Shown one piece after another: positions 38,680 through 47,528 of a stretch of DNA of 64,000 nucleotides (positions are counted from its first letter, which is position 1; each line of letters opens with the position of its first letter). The position numbers and the translations under genes are program-made. The notes under the pieces were generated by a model. That model saw only the letters and a program-made list of their open reading frames with translations. It had not been told where the DNA came from and ran no database searches. This DNA comes from Mesorhizobium sp. M8A.F.Ca.ET.218.01.1.1 (GTDB lineage: Bacteria > Pseudomonadota > Alphaproteobacteria > Rhizobiales > Rhizobiaceae): the NCBI RefSeq assembly GCF_004791165.1, contig NZ_SRUZ01000004.1, positions 62,001-126,000 of the forward strand. The letters are read 5' to 3'.

Positions 38680-40218
38680 ATGCCGGAATTGTTGCCAAGA
38701 GGCCAAGTAGGTCGGGACCGTGCAGTGGTGATCGCCGGAGGCGGTCCGACCGGGTTGATGCTGGGTGGCGAACTCGCATTGGCGGGCGTCGATGTGGCCA
38801 TTGTCGAGCGGCGGCCCAACCAGGAACTCATCGGCTCGCGAGCGGGTGGCCTGCACGCACGCACCATCGAGGTACTCGACCAGCGTGGAATTGCCGACCG
38901 GTTCCTGTCACAGGGACAGCTATCGCCGTCCGTGGGCTTCCACATGATCCGGTTGGACATCAGCGATTTTCCCACGCGGCACAATTATCTGCTGGCGCTG
39001 CGGCAAAACCATATCGAGCGGCTGTTGGCCGACTGGATCAGCCAGTTGGGGGTGCCGATCTATCGCGGACAGGACGTCACGGGCCTCGCACAGGATGACG
39101 ATGGCGTCGACGTCGAACTGTCCGGTGGTCGGTGCCTGAGAGCGCAATATCTCGTCGGCTGCGACGGAGGACGCAGCATCATCCGCAAGGCGGCGGGCAT
39201 CGCGTTCGACGGGTGGGATCCGACGATGAGCTGGATGATCGCCGACGTCGAGATGTCTGAGGAACCTGCATGGGGCTTTCGCAGCGACGCCTACGGTATT
39301 CATGCGATAGGCAAGATTGAAGAAAGCGACCGCGTGGGTGTGGTGTTGACCGAGAGGCATCTGACCATTGGCGGCGAACCTACGCTGCGCGATCTCAGCG
39401 AGGCGCTTGTCGCGGTTTACGGCACCGATTACGGGGTCCACAATCCGACCTGGATTTCCCGGTTCACCGACATGACACGCCAGGCCGCGTCTTACCGCAA
39501 CAAACGTATTCTGCTCGCCGGCGATGCTGCGCACATCCATCCCCCAATGGGCGGACAGGGCCTCAATATCGGCGTGCAGGACGCGGTGAACCTGGGATGG
39601 AAGCTGGCCCAGGTGGTCAAGGCGACGTCCCCTGAAAGCCTGCTCGACAGCTACCATGCCGAACGCCATCCGGTTGCCGCCCGCGTGCTGCGCAATGCGA
39701 TGGCGCAGGTCGCGCTTCGTCGCAGGGACGACCGCACCAAGGCTCTGGGCGACACGTTTGCCGAACTGCTCGCCATGGACGGGCCACGCAAACGAATCGC
39801 CGCCGAGATGTCCGGCCTGGGTGTCCACTACGACCTCGGGGAAGGGCACGCGCTGCTTGGGCGGCGAATGCCCGACCTCGATCTGCTCACCGCCAACGGG
39901 CCGTTGCGGCTGTTTACCTTGCTGCACGACGCGCGGCCGGTGCTCCTCCATTTCGGTGAACCAGGCAGACTGGACAGTGCGCCTTCGGCCGGCCGGATCC
40001 GGCAGATCGACGCCAGGTATGCCGGTGCCTGGGAGCTTCCCGTACTCGGAACGGTCGCTGCGCCCGACGCGGTTTTGATCCGGCCCGATGGATATGTGGC
40101 CTGGGTAGGAGTTGGGACTCCACAGGGATTGGCCGATGCGCTGACCAGATGGTTCGGACCGGCTGCCGCAGCCGGGTGTCCTTCCGAACGCAGCGCGTCA
40201 CACTCTTCCACGGACTGA
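38680..40218 (+). CDS. Group A FAD-dependent aromatic monooxygenase
   Basis: 512-residue PHBH-fold flavoprotein that uses NAD(P)H and O2 to hydroxylate aromatic substrates. The FAD GxGxxG is VVIAGGGPTGLML near 17-29, the DG motif is YLVGCDGGRS near 157-166 and the GD motif RILLAGDAAHIHPPMGGQGL near 276-295. A C-terminal thioredoxin-like domain (about 400-490) follows. SRAGGLHARTIEVLDQRGI resembles rifampicin monooxygenase and polyketide hydroxylases, so an antibiotic or polyphenol substrate is possible. GGGAG precedes ATG 38680. No substrate-pathway gene adjoins it. The 16-residue Ser/Ala-rich tail is unusual. Confidence 0.9.
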   Translation: MPELLPRGQVGRDRAVVIAGGGPTGLMLGGELALAGVDVAIVERRPNQELIGSRAGGLHARTIEVLDQRGIADRFLSQGQLSPSVGFHMIRLDISDFPTRHNYLLALRQNHIERLLADWISQLGVPIYRGQDVTGLAQDDDGVDVELSGGRCLRAQYLVGCDGGRSIIRKAAGIAFDGWDPTMSWMIADVEMSEEPAWGFRSDAYGIHAIGKIEESDRVGVVLTERHLTIGGEPTLRDLSEALVAVYGTDYGVHNPTWISRFTDMTRQAASYRNKRILLAGDAAHIHPPMGGQGLNIGVQDAVNLGWKLAQVVKATSPESLLDSYHAERHPVAARVLRNAMAQVALRRRDDRTKALGDTFAELLAMDGPRKRIAAEMSGLGVHYDLGEGHALLGRRMPDLDLLTANGPLRLFTLLHDARPVLLHFGEPGRLDSAPSAGRIRQIDARYAGAWELPVLGTVAAPDAVLIRPDGYVAWVGVGTPQGLADALTRWFGPAAAAGCPSERSASHSSTD

Positions 40219-40292
40219 AGGCTGGCTTCCACAGGCTGAAGGCGGCTGCCTCCTGACAAGCGATTGACAGGAGGCTCCATCTATGCAGAAAT

Positions 40293-40311
40293 TGGTTGGA
40301 CCATTGGACCA
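40293..40311. promoter_or_regulatory. Possible operator of the GntR-type regulator
   Basis: TGGT-TGG-ACCA (40293-40303) is an inverted repeat and overlaps a tandem repeat TTGGACCA-TTGGACCA (40296-40311), 12 bases before the regulator's start. FadR-subfamily operators often have TGGT-Nx-ACCA symmetry, so autoregulation is plausible, from position and symmetry only. Confidence 0.4.
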
Positions 40312-40323
40312 CTTGGAGGAAGT

Positions 40324-41058
40324 GTGGACCAGAACAGCCTGCCACCCATTCAGACGACGGCGCGCGACGACGCCGTGCTGAAGGCATTGGTGGGCTTCGT
40401 CCGCGCCGAGGCCTTGCAGCCTGGTGAGCGACTGCCGACCGAGCGCATCCTGGCCGAGCGGCTCAAGGTCAGCCGCAACACGGTGCGCGAGGCGCTGACG
40501 CGGTGGGAGGGATTGGGCCTGGTCGAGCGCCGGCAAGGCAGCGGCACCTATCTCAAGGCGGCCGTATCGCCCGATATGCTGCATCTGCCGCTGACGCTGG
40601 CGGGCGGCAATGATTTCACCAGCCTGATGCAGACGCTGGAAATCCGCCGCGCACTGGAAGCGGAAGCGGCGGCACTGTGCGCCGAGCGGGCAAGCCCCGC
40701 CGACATTGCCGAGATCGAACGCAAGCTCGATATCATGGAGCAGGCGTTTCGCACCCTAGACGGCATGTCATCGGAAGAGGACTGGGAATTCCACCAGGCG
40801 ATCTACCGGGTCTCCGGCAATCCGCTGTTCGAACAGATCATCGCGGCCATGCACGAACTGTTCCACCGTTTCTGGGAACATCCACTCGGCGTGCGCGATT
40901 TCGGCCATGCCAGCTTTCCCTATCACCGCACCATCTACGAGTGCATCGCCGCGCGTGATCCGCAAGGCGCCCGCGGCGAGGCGCTGAAGCTCATCGCCAC
41001 CGTCGAGGACGACCTGAAGCGCGGTGCGGCCAAACTCAAACTTTCGGACCTGAGATGA
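40324..41058 (+). CDS. GntR/FadR family transcriptional regulator
   Basis: 244 residues. An N-terminal winged helix-turn-helix (about 12-75: GERLPTERILAERLKVSRNT, then GLVERRQGSGTYL) is followed by an FCD ligand-binding domain (about 95-230). FCD metal-type residues are visible in EDWEFHQAIYRVSGNPLF, MHELFHRFWEH and YHRTIYECIAARDP. The ligand is unknown, but the downstream PLP lyase and ABC transporter are the probable targets. GTG 40324 has GGAGG four bases upstream; an in-frame ATG-like start at 40264 was rejected. Its stop overlaps the lyase start by four bases. Confidence 0.88.
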   Translation: MDQNSLPPIQTTARDDAVLKALVGFVRAEALQPGERLPTERILAERLKVSRNTVREALTRWEGLGLVERRQGSGTYLKAAVSPDMLHLPLTLAGGNDFTSLMQTLEIRRALEAEAAALCAERASPADIAEIERKLDIMEQAFRTLDGMSSEEDWEFHQAIYRVSGNPLFEQIIAAMHELFHRFWEHPLGVRDFGHASFPYHRTIYECIAARDPQGARGEALKLIATVEDDLKRGAAKLKLSDLR

Positions 41059-42242
41059 ACGAGCACCCAGCCGGTTTCGATCAAGACTATCTCGCCGAGG
41101 CGGCGACGCTTTTGGCGCATGATGAACCGTTCCCCGGCGGCGCCGTCGTGCCGCCTATCTACCAGACGTCGCTGTTCACCTTCGCCAATTACGCCGAAAT
41201 GGCCGATACCTTTGCCGGCAAGCGAAAGCAGCCGATCTATTCGCGCGGCGACAATCCGACGGTCATGGAGTTCGAGGCGCGTGTCGCGGCGCTCGAAGGC
41301 GCCGAGGCCGCGCGCGGCTTTTCAAGCGGCATGGCAGCGATCAGCGCCACCGTGCTTGCCTTCGTCGGGGCGGGCGAGCGCATCGTCGCGGTACGCAATT
41401 GCTATGGCGATGCCTACCGGCTGTTCGAGCGGCTCCTGCCGCGGCTCAACATCAAGGTCGATTATGTCGACGGCTCGGACCCGGATGCGGTGGCGGCGGC
41501 ATTGCCCGGCGCAAAGCTGCTTTATCTGGAAAGCCCGACCTCGATGATGTTCGAGCTTCAGGACCTGCCGCATCTGACCCGGCTGGCCAAGGAGCAGGGC
41601 ATCATCACCACCATCGACAATTCCTGGGCGACGCCGGTGTTCCAGAAGCCGATCTCGCACGGCGTCGATCTCGTGCTGCACTCGGCCTCGAAATATCTCG
41701 GCGGCCACAGCGACACCGTTGCCGGCGTGGTGGCGGGCTCGGCCGCGCACATCAAACACATCAACGAGCAGACCTATTCCTATCTCGGCGGCAAGCTGTC
41801 ACCGTTCGAGGCCTGGCTCTTGCTGCGCGGCCTGCGCACGCTGCCGCTGCGCCTGCCGCACCACATGAAGAGCGGGCTCGCCATCGCCGAACGGCTGAAG
41901 GCGCATGGCAATGTCGAGCGGGTCAACCACCCCGTCTATTCGAACCATCCGGGCAAGGCGACGCTTGCCGGCTATGGCGGGTTGTTCTCGTTCGAAGTTA
42001 CCGACGATATCGACATTCCCGTCTTCGTCGACGCGTTGAAATATTTCCGCATCGGCGTCAGCTGGGGTGGGCATGAGAGCCTGGTCGTGCCGGCCAAGGC
42101 GTCGCTGGAGCAGACGCCGGGACTGAATTCGATGGCGCGCTTCGGCGTCAGCCCCCGAACCATCCGCTTCAATGTCGGATTGGAAAGTGTCGAGGATCTT
42201 TGGGCGGATGTCGCCCAGGCCTTCGAAAAAGCCAGAAAATAA
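41055..42242 (+). CDS. Cys/Met-metabolism PLP-dependent lyase (trans-sulfuration family)
   Basis: 395-residue PLP enzyme of the cystathionine gamma-synthase/lyase fold. Cofactor residues: SSGMAAISA near 95, the tyrosine/arginine region IYSRGDNPT near 61-69, DNSWATPVF near 190 and the Schiff-base Lys213 in HSASKYLGGHSD. It is close to cystathionine beta- or gamma-lyases but its substrate cannot be fixed. It sits between a GntR regulator (ATGA overlap) and a sugar-type ABC transporter, which suggests it processes an imported sulfur- or amino-containing compound rather than housekeeping methionine metabolism. Confidence 0.88.
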   Translation: MNEHPAGFDQDYLAEAATLLAHDEPFPGGAVVPPIYQTSLFTFANYAEMADTFAGKRKQPIYSRGDNPTVMEFEARVAALEGAEAARGFSSGMAAISATVLAFVGAGERIVAVRNCYGDAYRLFERLLPRLNIKVDYVDGSDPDAVAAALPGAKLLYLESPTSMMFELQDLPHLTRLAKEQGIITTIDNSWATPVFQKPISHGVDLVLHSASKYLGGHSDTVAGVVAGSAAHIKHINEQTYSYLGGKLSPFEAWLLLRGLRTLPLRLPHHMKSGLAIAERLKAHGNVERVNHPVYSNHPGKATLAGYGGLFSFEVTDDIDIPVFVDALKYFRIGVSWGGHESLVVPAKASLEQTPGLNSMARFGVSPRTIRFNVGLESVEDLWADVAQAFEKARK

Positions 42243-42271
42243 CAAGCGGGTTCAAAATGGGAGTCTTGAAC

Positions 42272-43549
42272 ATGAAAAAACTGACCGTCATGCTTGCCAC
42301 CGTCGCGGGGCTGGCAATTTCCGCCGGGGGCGCGCTCGCCGATTCGACCCTGAAAATGGTCGAGGTCATCACCAGCCCGCCGCGCACGGAGTTCCTGAAA
42401 AAGCAGATTGCCGAGTTCGAGGCGGCCAATCCGGGTGTCAAGGTCGAGCTGGTCTCGCTGCCCTGGGGGCAGGCGTTTGAAAAATTCCTGACCATGGTGC
42501 AGGCCGGCGATACGCCCGATGTGGTCGAGATGCCGGAACGCTGGATGGGGCTTTACGCCAACAACGCTCAGCTCGAGGATCTCGGCCCCTATATGGCCAA
42601 GTGGGACGACGCCAAGACGCTCGGCGACCGCGCCAAGCAGTTCGGCTCGACGGTCAACAACACCCAGTTCATGATCCCCTACGGCTACTATGTGAACGCG
42701 CTGTTCTGGAACAAGAAGCTGTTCAAGCAAGCCGGCCTCGACGGTCCGCCGGCGACGCTTGACGAATTCGTCGCCGATTCCAAGAAAATCTCGGCCATTC
42801 CCGGCAAATACGGCTACTGCCTGCGCGGCGGGCCGGGCGCCTTCAACGGCATGCACATGTTCATGAACATCGCCGCCGGCAAGGGTGGCTATTTCAACGA
42901 GGACGGCACCTCGACCATCAATGAAGAGGGCTCGGTCAAGGGCCTGCAGATGCTGGCCGACATGTACAAGGACGGCCTGGCGCCGAAGGATGCCGTGAGC
43001 TGGGGTTTCAACGAAACGGTCACCGGCTTCTATTCCGGCACTTGCGCCATGCTCAACCAGGATCCGGATGCACTGCTCGGCATCGCCGACAAGATGAGCG
43101 CCGACGACTTCGCCGTGGCGCCGATGCCGACCGGTCCGAGCGGCAAGTCCTATCCGACGCTCGGTTATGCCGGCTGGGCGATGTTCGCCAACTCGCAGCA
43201 CAAGGATGATGCCTGGAAGTTGATGGCGACGCTGCTCTCGCCGAAGGACAATCTGGAATGGGCCAAGGAAGTCGGCGTCATCCCGATCCACAAGGGCGCC
43301 GACCAGGACGCCCACTTCAAGACCGAGCAGTTCAAGGGCTGGTTCACCGAGCTCAGCGACGGCGCCAAATATGAGATGGTGACGCCGCCGACGCACCTCG
43401 AAAACCTTGGCAACTTCGTCGACCAGGTGGCGATCAAGAACTTCCAGGAAGTGCTGCTCGGCCAGAAGACGGCCAAGGACGTCGCCGACCAGTGGGCTGC
43501 CTTCCTGACCAAGGAACAGCAGGACTGGCTGGCGAAGAACAAGAAGTAA
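42272..43549 (+). CDS. ABC transporter solute-binding protein, sugar (MalE/UgpB) type
   Basis: 425-residue periplasmic binding protein with a signal peptide (KKLTVMLATVAGLAISAGGALA-DS). EFEAANPGVKVELVSLPWGQ, then GDTPDVVEMPERWMGLYA and GYAGWAMFANSQHKDDAWKL are family 1 solute-binding features. Ligand unknown. ATG 42272 has GGGAG eight bases upstream, better than ATG 42257. It is separated from the first permease by 185 bases holding two hairpins, the usual situation where the binding protein is made in excess. Confidence 0.92.
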   Translation: MKKLTVMLATVAGLAISAGGALADSTLKMVEVITSPPRTEFLKKQIAEFEAANPGVKVELVSLPWGQAFEKFLTMVQAGDTPDVVEMPERWMGLYANNAQLEDLGPYMAKWDDAKTLGDRAKQFGSTVNNTQFMIPYGYYVNALFWNKKLFKQAGLDGPPATLDEFVADSKKISAIPGKYGYCLRGGPGAFNGMHMFMNIAAGKGGYFNEDGTSTINEEGSVKGLQMLADMYKDGLAPKDAVSWGFNETVTGFYSGTCAMLNQDPDALLGIADKMSADDFAVAPMPTGPSGKSYPTLGYAGWAMFANSQHKDDAWKLMATLLSPKDNLEWAKEVGVIPIHKGADQDAHFKTEQFKGWFTELSDGAKYEMVTPPTHLENLGNFVDQVAIKNFQEVLLGQKTAKDVADQWAAFLTKEQQDWLAKNKK

Positions 43550-43561
43550 GCGCAGGCTTTT

Positions 43562-43688
43562 CCTTCTCCCCGTTCACGGGGAGAAGGTGGCCCGACAGGG
43601 CCAGATGAGGGGCAGCGCTGAGTTCTCAGAAGCTGGCGCCGCCCGTGATCTGCCTGCCGGCATCTTCTCCCCGTTGAACGGGGAGAAG
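43562..43688. repeat. RIME-like double hairpin between binding protein and permease genes
   Basis: Two near-identical hairpins: CCTTCTCCCCG-TTCA-CGGGGAGAAGG (43562-43588) and CTTCTCCCCGTT-GA-ACGGGGAGAAG (43664-43688). The first is followed by GGTGGCCCGACAGGGCCAGA. This matches the rhizobial intergenic mosaic element type as I remember it. It may stabilise the upstream mRNA or attenuate read-through. Confidence 0.75.
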
Positions 43689-43734
43689 GACGCTTGTCGC
43701 CAACGCCGCGCTCCTAAAGGACGTTCCACAGCCA

Positions 43735-44658
43735 ATGACCTATGCCGTGTCCGAAATACGATCTGTCGGCAAGCCGCGACGTAAGTGGCTCACACACGCT
43801 GCCATCGAGCCCTGGCTCTATCTCAGCCCGGCGATCATCCTGCTGGTCGTGGTGCTGCTCGTGCCGCTGGTCATCGGCATCAGCTATTCCTTCCGCAAGT
43901 TCTCCGCCTTCAAGTCGGAATATGTCGGGCTCGGGCAGTATCAGGCGATGTTTTCGGACCAGGTGCTGGGGCAGGCGCTGGTCAACACGCTGTGGTGGAC
44001 GGTCGCCAGCCTGTTCTTCCAATTCTTCCTCGGCCTTGGCCTGGCGCTGCTGCTCGACAAGCCGTTCCCAGGCCGCAAGGCGGTGCAGGCGCTGGTCTTC
44101 CTGCCCTGGGCGGTGCCGTCCTTCCTGTCGGGCCTGACCTGGGCCTGGCTGTTCAACCCGATCATCGGTCCGCTGCCGCACTGGCTGTTCGCCTTGGGGC
44201 TGAAAGCCGAGCCGACCAACGTGCTTTCCGATCCGGCCACCGCCATGTGGGGGCCGATCGTCGCCAATGTCTGGTTCGGCATTCCGTTCTTCGCCATCAC
44301 GCTGCTGGCGGCGCTGAAGTCGATTCCCTCGGAGCTGCATGAGGCGGCGGCGATCGACGGCGCTTCGCCCTGGCAACGCTTCACCAAGGTGACGCTGCCG
44401 TTCCTGGCGCCGACCATAGCCATCACGGTGATGCTGCGCACGATCTGGATCGCCACCTTCGCCGACCTGATCTTCGTCATGACCGAGGGCGGGCCGGCCG
44501 GCTCGACCAACACGGTGCCGGTCTACATCTATGTCAGCGCCTTCAAGTCGCTGGACAAGGGCTATGCCTCGGCTGTGGCCGTGCTGCTGCTCGTCCTGCT
44601 TATCGCCTATGCGATTGCGCTGATCGCCATCCGCCGCTCGCTTGTGAGGCACGTCTGA
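43735..44658 (+). CDS. ABC transporter permease, MalF type
   Basis: 307-residue inner-membrane permease with about six membrane segments (28-50, 90-112, 120-145, 170-195, 225-245, 275-297). The EAA loop is ELHEAAAIDGASPWQRFTKVTLP near 200-222, the contact site for the ATPase. Start ATG 43735 follows the RIME-like hairpins. Its stop overlaps the next permease start by one base (TGATG). Confidence 0.93.
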   Translation: MTYAVSEIRSVGKPRRKWLTHAAIEPWLYLSPAIILLVVVLLVPLVIGISYSFRKFSAFKSEYVGLGQYQAMFSDQVLGQALVNTLWWTVASLFFQFFLGLGLALLLDKPFPGRKAVQALVFLPWAVPSFLSGLTWAWLFNPIIGPLPHWLFALGLKAEPTNVLSDPATAMWGPIVANVWFGIPFFAITLLAALKSIPSELHEAAAIDGASPWQRFTKVTLPFLAPTIAITVMLRTIWIATFADLIFVMTEGGPAGSTNTVPVYIYVSAFKSLDKGYASAVAVLLLVLLIAYAIALIAIRRSLVRHV

Positions 44659-45506
44659 TGATCGCGGGACGCTCTGCTTCACAACGGTTTTTCGGCGGCG
44701 TCGGTCTCTACGCGGCAATCGCGGCCTATGTGGTCTTCGCACTGTTCCCGATCTACTGGACGCTGAAGATCTCGGTCACGCCGGAGCGGCTTCTCTATTC
44801 CGAAGGCATAACCTTCTGGCCGTCGCACATGACGCTACAGAACTTCATCACCGTGCTCGAAGCCACCGATTTCCCGCGCTATTTCATCAACAGCGTCATC
44901 GTCTCGGTGTCGACGGCTGCCCTGGTGACGGTGATCGCCACGCTTGCCGGCTACGCCATGTCGCGCTTCACCTTTCGCGGCAAGGCGGCGCTGGCGCTGA
45001 TGCTGCTTTTGACCCAGACCTTTCCGCTGGTGATGGTCATTCCGCCGATCTACCGCGTGATGGGCCAGATCGGCCTGATCAACAGTCTGACCGGGCTGAT
45101 CATCATCTACACCGCCTTCAACACTGCCTTCGCCACCTTCCTGATGCAGTCCTTCTTCGACGGCATCCCGAAGGACCTCGAAGAGGCGGCGATGATCGAC
45201 GGCTGCACGCGTGCGCAGGCAATGCGCCGGGTGATCGTGCCGCTGACCCTGCCAGGCATGGGCGCGACACTGGGCTTCGTCTTCACCGCGGCATGGAGCG
45301 AGCTTCTGTTCGCGCTGATGCTGATTTCCAGCGACGACCAGAAGACCTTCGCCGTCGGCCTGCTCACCTTCATCGGCAAGTTTGCCGTCGACTGGGGGCA
45401 GATGATGGCGGCGTCGATCCTGGCGCTGATCCCGGTCTGCATCTTCTTCGCCTTCCTGCAACGCTATCTCGTCACCGGCCTGACCGCCGGCGCCGTCAAA
45501 GGATGA
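44658..45506 (+). CDS. ABC transporter permease, MalG type
   Basis: 282-residue partner permease with six membrane segments. The EAA loop is [20 protein letters not shown] near 174-193, and [20 protein letters not shown] in the first periplasmic loop is typical of MalG-type subunits. Together with the MalF-type protein it forms the channel. It is translationally coupled to the gene before it and three bases from the ATPase gene. Confidence 0.93.
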   Translation: MIAGRSASQRFFGGVGLYAAIAAYVVFALFPIYWTLKISVTPERLLYSEGITFWPSHMTLQNFITVLEATDFPRYFINSVIVSVSTAALVTVIATLAGYAMSRFTFRGKAALALMLLLTQTFPLVMVIPPIYRVMGQIGLINSLTGLIIIYTAFNTAFATFLMQSFFDGIPKDLEEAAMIDGCTRAQAMRRVIVPLTLPGMGATLGFVFTAAWSELLFALMLISSDDQKTFAVGLLTFIGKFAVDWGQMMAASILALIPVCIFFAFLQRYLVTGLTAGAVKG

Positions 45507-45509
45507 TCG

Positions 45510-46577
45510 ATGGCCTCTGTCACGCTCGAAAAGGTTCGCAAGGATTACGGCGCCGTGCGCGTCCTGCATGCGGTCGATCTCGAGATCGCCGACGGCGAGT
45601 TCGTCGTGCTGGTCGGACCGTCAGGTTGCGGCAAGTCCACGCTTTTGCGGATGATCGCCGGGCTGGAGGAGGCCTCCGGCGGCGAAATCCGCATCGGCGA
45701 GCGGCTGGTCAACGATGTCGCGCCGAAGGATCGCGACATCGCCATGGTGTTCCAGTCCTATGCGCTCTATCCGCATATGGACGTATCGAAGAACATGGGC
45801 TTCAGCCTGATGTTGCGAAAGGCCGAGAAGCCGGCGATCGATGCTCGCGTCGATGGTGCTGCCAGGCGGCTGGGGCTGGATACGTTCCTGCAACGCCTGC
45901 CCAGGCAATTGTCAGGTGGCCAGCGGCAGCGTGTCGCCATGGGCCGCGCCATCGTGCGCGATCCCAAGGTTTTTCTCTTCGACGAGCCGCTGTCGAACCT
46001 CGACGCCAAGCTGCGCGTCCACATGCGCGCCGAGATCAAGGCCCTGCACCAGCAATTGAAGACCACTTCGGTCTACGTCACCCACGACCAGATCGAGGCG
46101 ATGACCATGGCCGACCGGATCGTCGTCATGCATGACGGGCTGATCCAGCAGGTCGGCGCGCCGCTCGATCTCTATGACCGGCCGGCCAACATGTTCGTCG
46201 CCGGCTTCATCGGCTCGCCGGGCATGAATTTCCTGCCGGCGGTGGTGGAGAAGGGTGGCAAGATGGACGCCGTATTGTCCGATGGCCAGAAGCTTCGGCT
46301 GCCGGACGGATTGCCGCTCGGGGATGGCGACGTCATCACCGTCGGCCTGCGGCCCGAGCATATAAGGCTGGCCGATGACGGTGCGCTGCAAGGCGAAGTC
46401 GGTGTGGTGGAGCCGCTCGGCCTGTCGACGCAGTTCTATGTCAAGCTGGCCGGCCAGCAGCTTTGCGTCTTTGCCATGGGCCGCGCGGGCGTGAAACCCG
46501 GCGACGTCGTGCGGCTGGCGGCCGATCCGGCGTCGCTGCATCTGTTTGACAGGGAAAGCGGCGACCGTATCGGCTGA
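45510..46577 (+). CDS. ABC transporter ATP-binding protein, MalK/UgpC type
   Basis: 355-residue ATPase. Walker A GPSGCGKST near 37-45, signature LSGGQRQR near 134-141, Walker B VFLFDEPLSNLDAKLR near 153-168 and the H-loop VYVTHDQIEAMT near 190. A C-terminal TOBE/MOP domain (about 240-350) follows. The length fits the CUT1 sugar-transporter ATPases. It ends the operon; a strong bidirectional hairpin terminator lies 72 bases after it. Confidence 0.93.
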   Translation: MASVTLEKVRKDYGAVRVLHAVDLEIADGEFVVLVGPSGCGKSTLLRMIAGLEEASGGEIRIGERLVNDVAPKDRDIAMVFQSYALYPHMDVSKNMGFSLMLRKAEKPAIDARVDGAARRLGLDTFLQRLPRQLSGGQRQRVAMGRAIVRDPKVFLFDEPLSNLDAKLRVHMRAEIKALHQQLKTTSVYVTHDQIEAMTMADRIVVMHDGLIQQVGAPLDLYDRPANMFVAGFIGSPGMNFLPAVVEKGGKMDAVLSDGQKLRLPDGLPLGDGDVITVGLRPEHIRLADDGALQGEVGVVEPLGLSTQFYVKLAGQQLCVFAMGRAGVKPGDVVRLAADPASLHLFDRESGDRIG

Positions 46578-46648
46578 ATGAATTCAGTCAGGCTGAATGA
46601 ATTCAGCCGGGCTGAGCGCACCCAGCCGTAGCCTTCCGCCTTGCAAAC

Positions 46649-46677
46649 AAAAACGCCGCCCATCGGGCGGCGTTTTT
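46649..46677. terminator. Bidirectional Rho-independent terminator
   Basis: AAAAACGCCGCCC-ATC-GGGCGGCGTTTTT: a 13-base perfect stem with A and T runs on both sides, serving the ABC operon (plus) and rpmG (minus). Confidence 0.93.
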
Positions 46678-46700
46678 GCATTCCAGAGGGAAAACCCAGA

Positions 46701-46868
46701 TTACTTGATCTTGGTTTCCTTGAATTCGACGTGCTTCTTGGCGACCGGGTCGTACTTGCGGAACGACAGCTTGTCGGTCTTGGTACGGCTGTTCTTGCTG
46801 GTGACGTAGAAGAAACCGGTGTCGGCGGTCGACAGAAGCTTGATCTTGATGTTTGCGGCTTTGGCCAT
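46701..46868 (-). CDS. rpmG: 50S ribosomal protein L33
   Basis: 55-residue ribosomal protein, with [19 protein letters not shown] at the N-terminus and [19 protein letters not shown] at the C-terminus, the Cys-free L33 type usual in alphaproteobacteria. It has its own strong promoter upstream and a shared terminator downstream. It is convergent with the ABC operon. In rhizobial genomes I remember it as lying close to pleD; here about 8.5 kb separates them. Confidence 0.97.
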   Translation of the reverse strand: MAKAANIKIKLLSTADTGFFYVTSKNSRTKTDKLSFRKYDPVAKKHVEFKETKIK

Positions 46869-46947
46869 GATCTCAGTCCGTTATGTTCGTGGAGTTTTGG
46901 CCGCTGGAGCACGGGGAAAACACCCGGACGCGGGAAACTTGGCGCGA

Positions 46948-46976
46948 CACATAAAGAACGTGCCTGGAAAGTCAAG
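46948..46976 (-). promoter_or_regulatory. Sigma-70 promoter of rpmG
   Basis: On the complement CTTGAC (46976-46971), a 17-base spacer and TATGTG (46953-46948). The -35 is an exact alphaproteobacterial consensus and the position, about 80 bases upstream of rpmG, is right. Confidence 0.75.
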
Positions 46977-47023
46977 CCCGGCGGACCCGATGTGGCCCGC
47001 TCAAGCTGCCCGGTATGCATAAA

Positions 47024-47482
47024 TCAGACGGTTTGCGCCTCTGATACCGCGACCTTCTTCCAGTCTCCGGTCGTGTTCCACCAGCGATTCGGATTGGCGC
47101 GGTCGTCCAGCCCCTTGGAGCGGCTGGCAAGGATCGGCTGGATGCGGATCACCGGCTCCTGATAGGAATGGGCCTGGAAAATCGCCTCGACGACGCGGGC
47201 CGCCAGCGCCTGGTCGTCGGGTAATTCGAAGGAAACCTCGACCGTGCCCGGGCGGCGGCGCAATTCGGTTTCGGCGCCGGCCGCTTCCCCTTCAAGGGGC
47301 CTGTAGCGCTCGATGCCGCGCGCCGACTGATAGGCATTGCGGTCATACTTGCCCATGGCAAGCGGTGCGATCGCCACAACCGCGTCCATGATGCGGTCGA
47401 CGTCGGCAGCCGGAGCCTGGAAGCTGACGAGCAGCAGGAGGGTCATTCGCAGCGAAGTGGTTTCAAAGCCGCTGTCGATCAT
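47024..47482 (-). CDS. NIF3-insert / CutA-like domain protein (YqfO-type)
   Basis: 152-residue cytoplasmic protein. VDRIMDAVVAIAPLAMGKYD, then GIERYRPLEGE and VVEAIFQAHSYQEPVIRIQP match the ferredoxin-like domain inserted in NIF3/YqfO proteins, here free-standing. In that family the EP in a HxYEEP-like motif is conserved; here it reads HSYQEP. Function unknown. GAGG lies before ATG 47482. It is on the same strand as, and downstream of, the MFS gene. Confidence 0.78.
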   Translation of the reverse strand: MIDSGFETTSLRMTLLLLVSFQAPAADVDRIMDAVVAIAPLAMGKYDRNAYQSARGIERYRPLEGEAAGAETELRRRPGTVEVSFELPDDQALAARVVEAIFQAHSYQEPVIRIQPILASRSKGLDDRANPNRWWNTTGDWKKVAVSEAQTV

Positions 47483-47528
47483 CGGAGTGTCCTCGGTTCA
47501 GGTGTTTTAGGACACCCTTTTAACCGGT

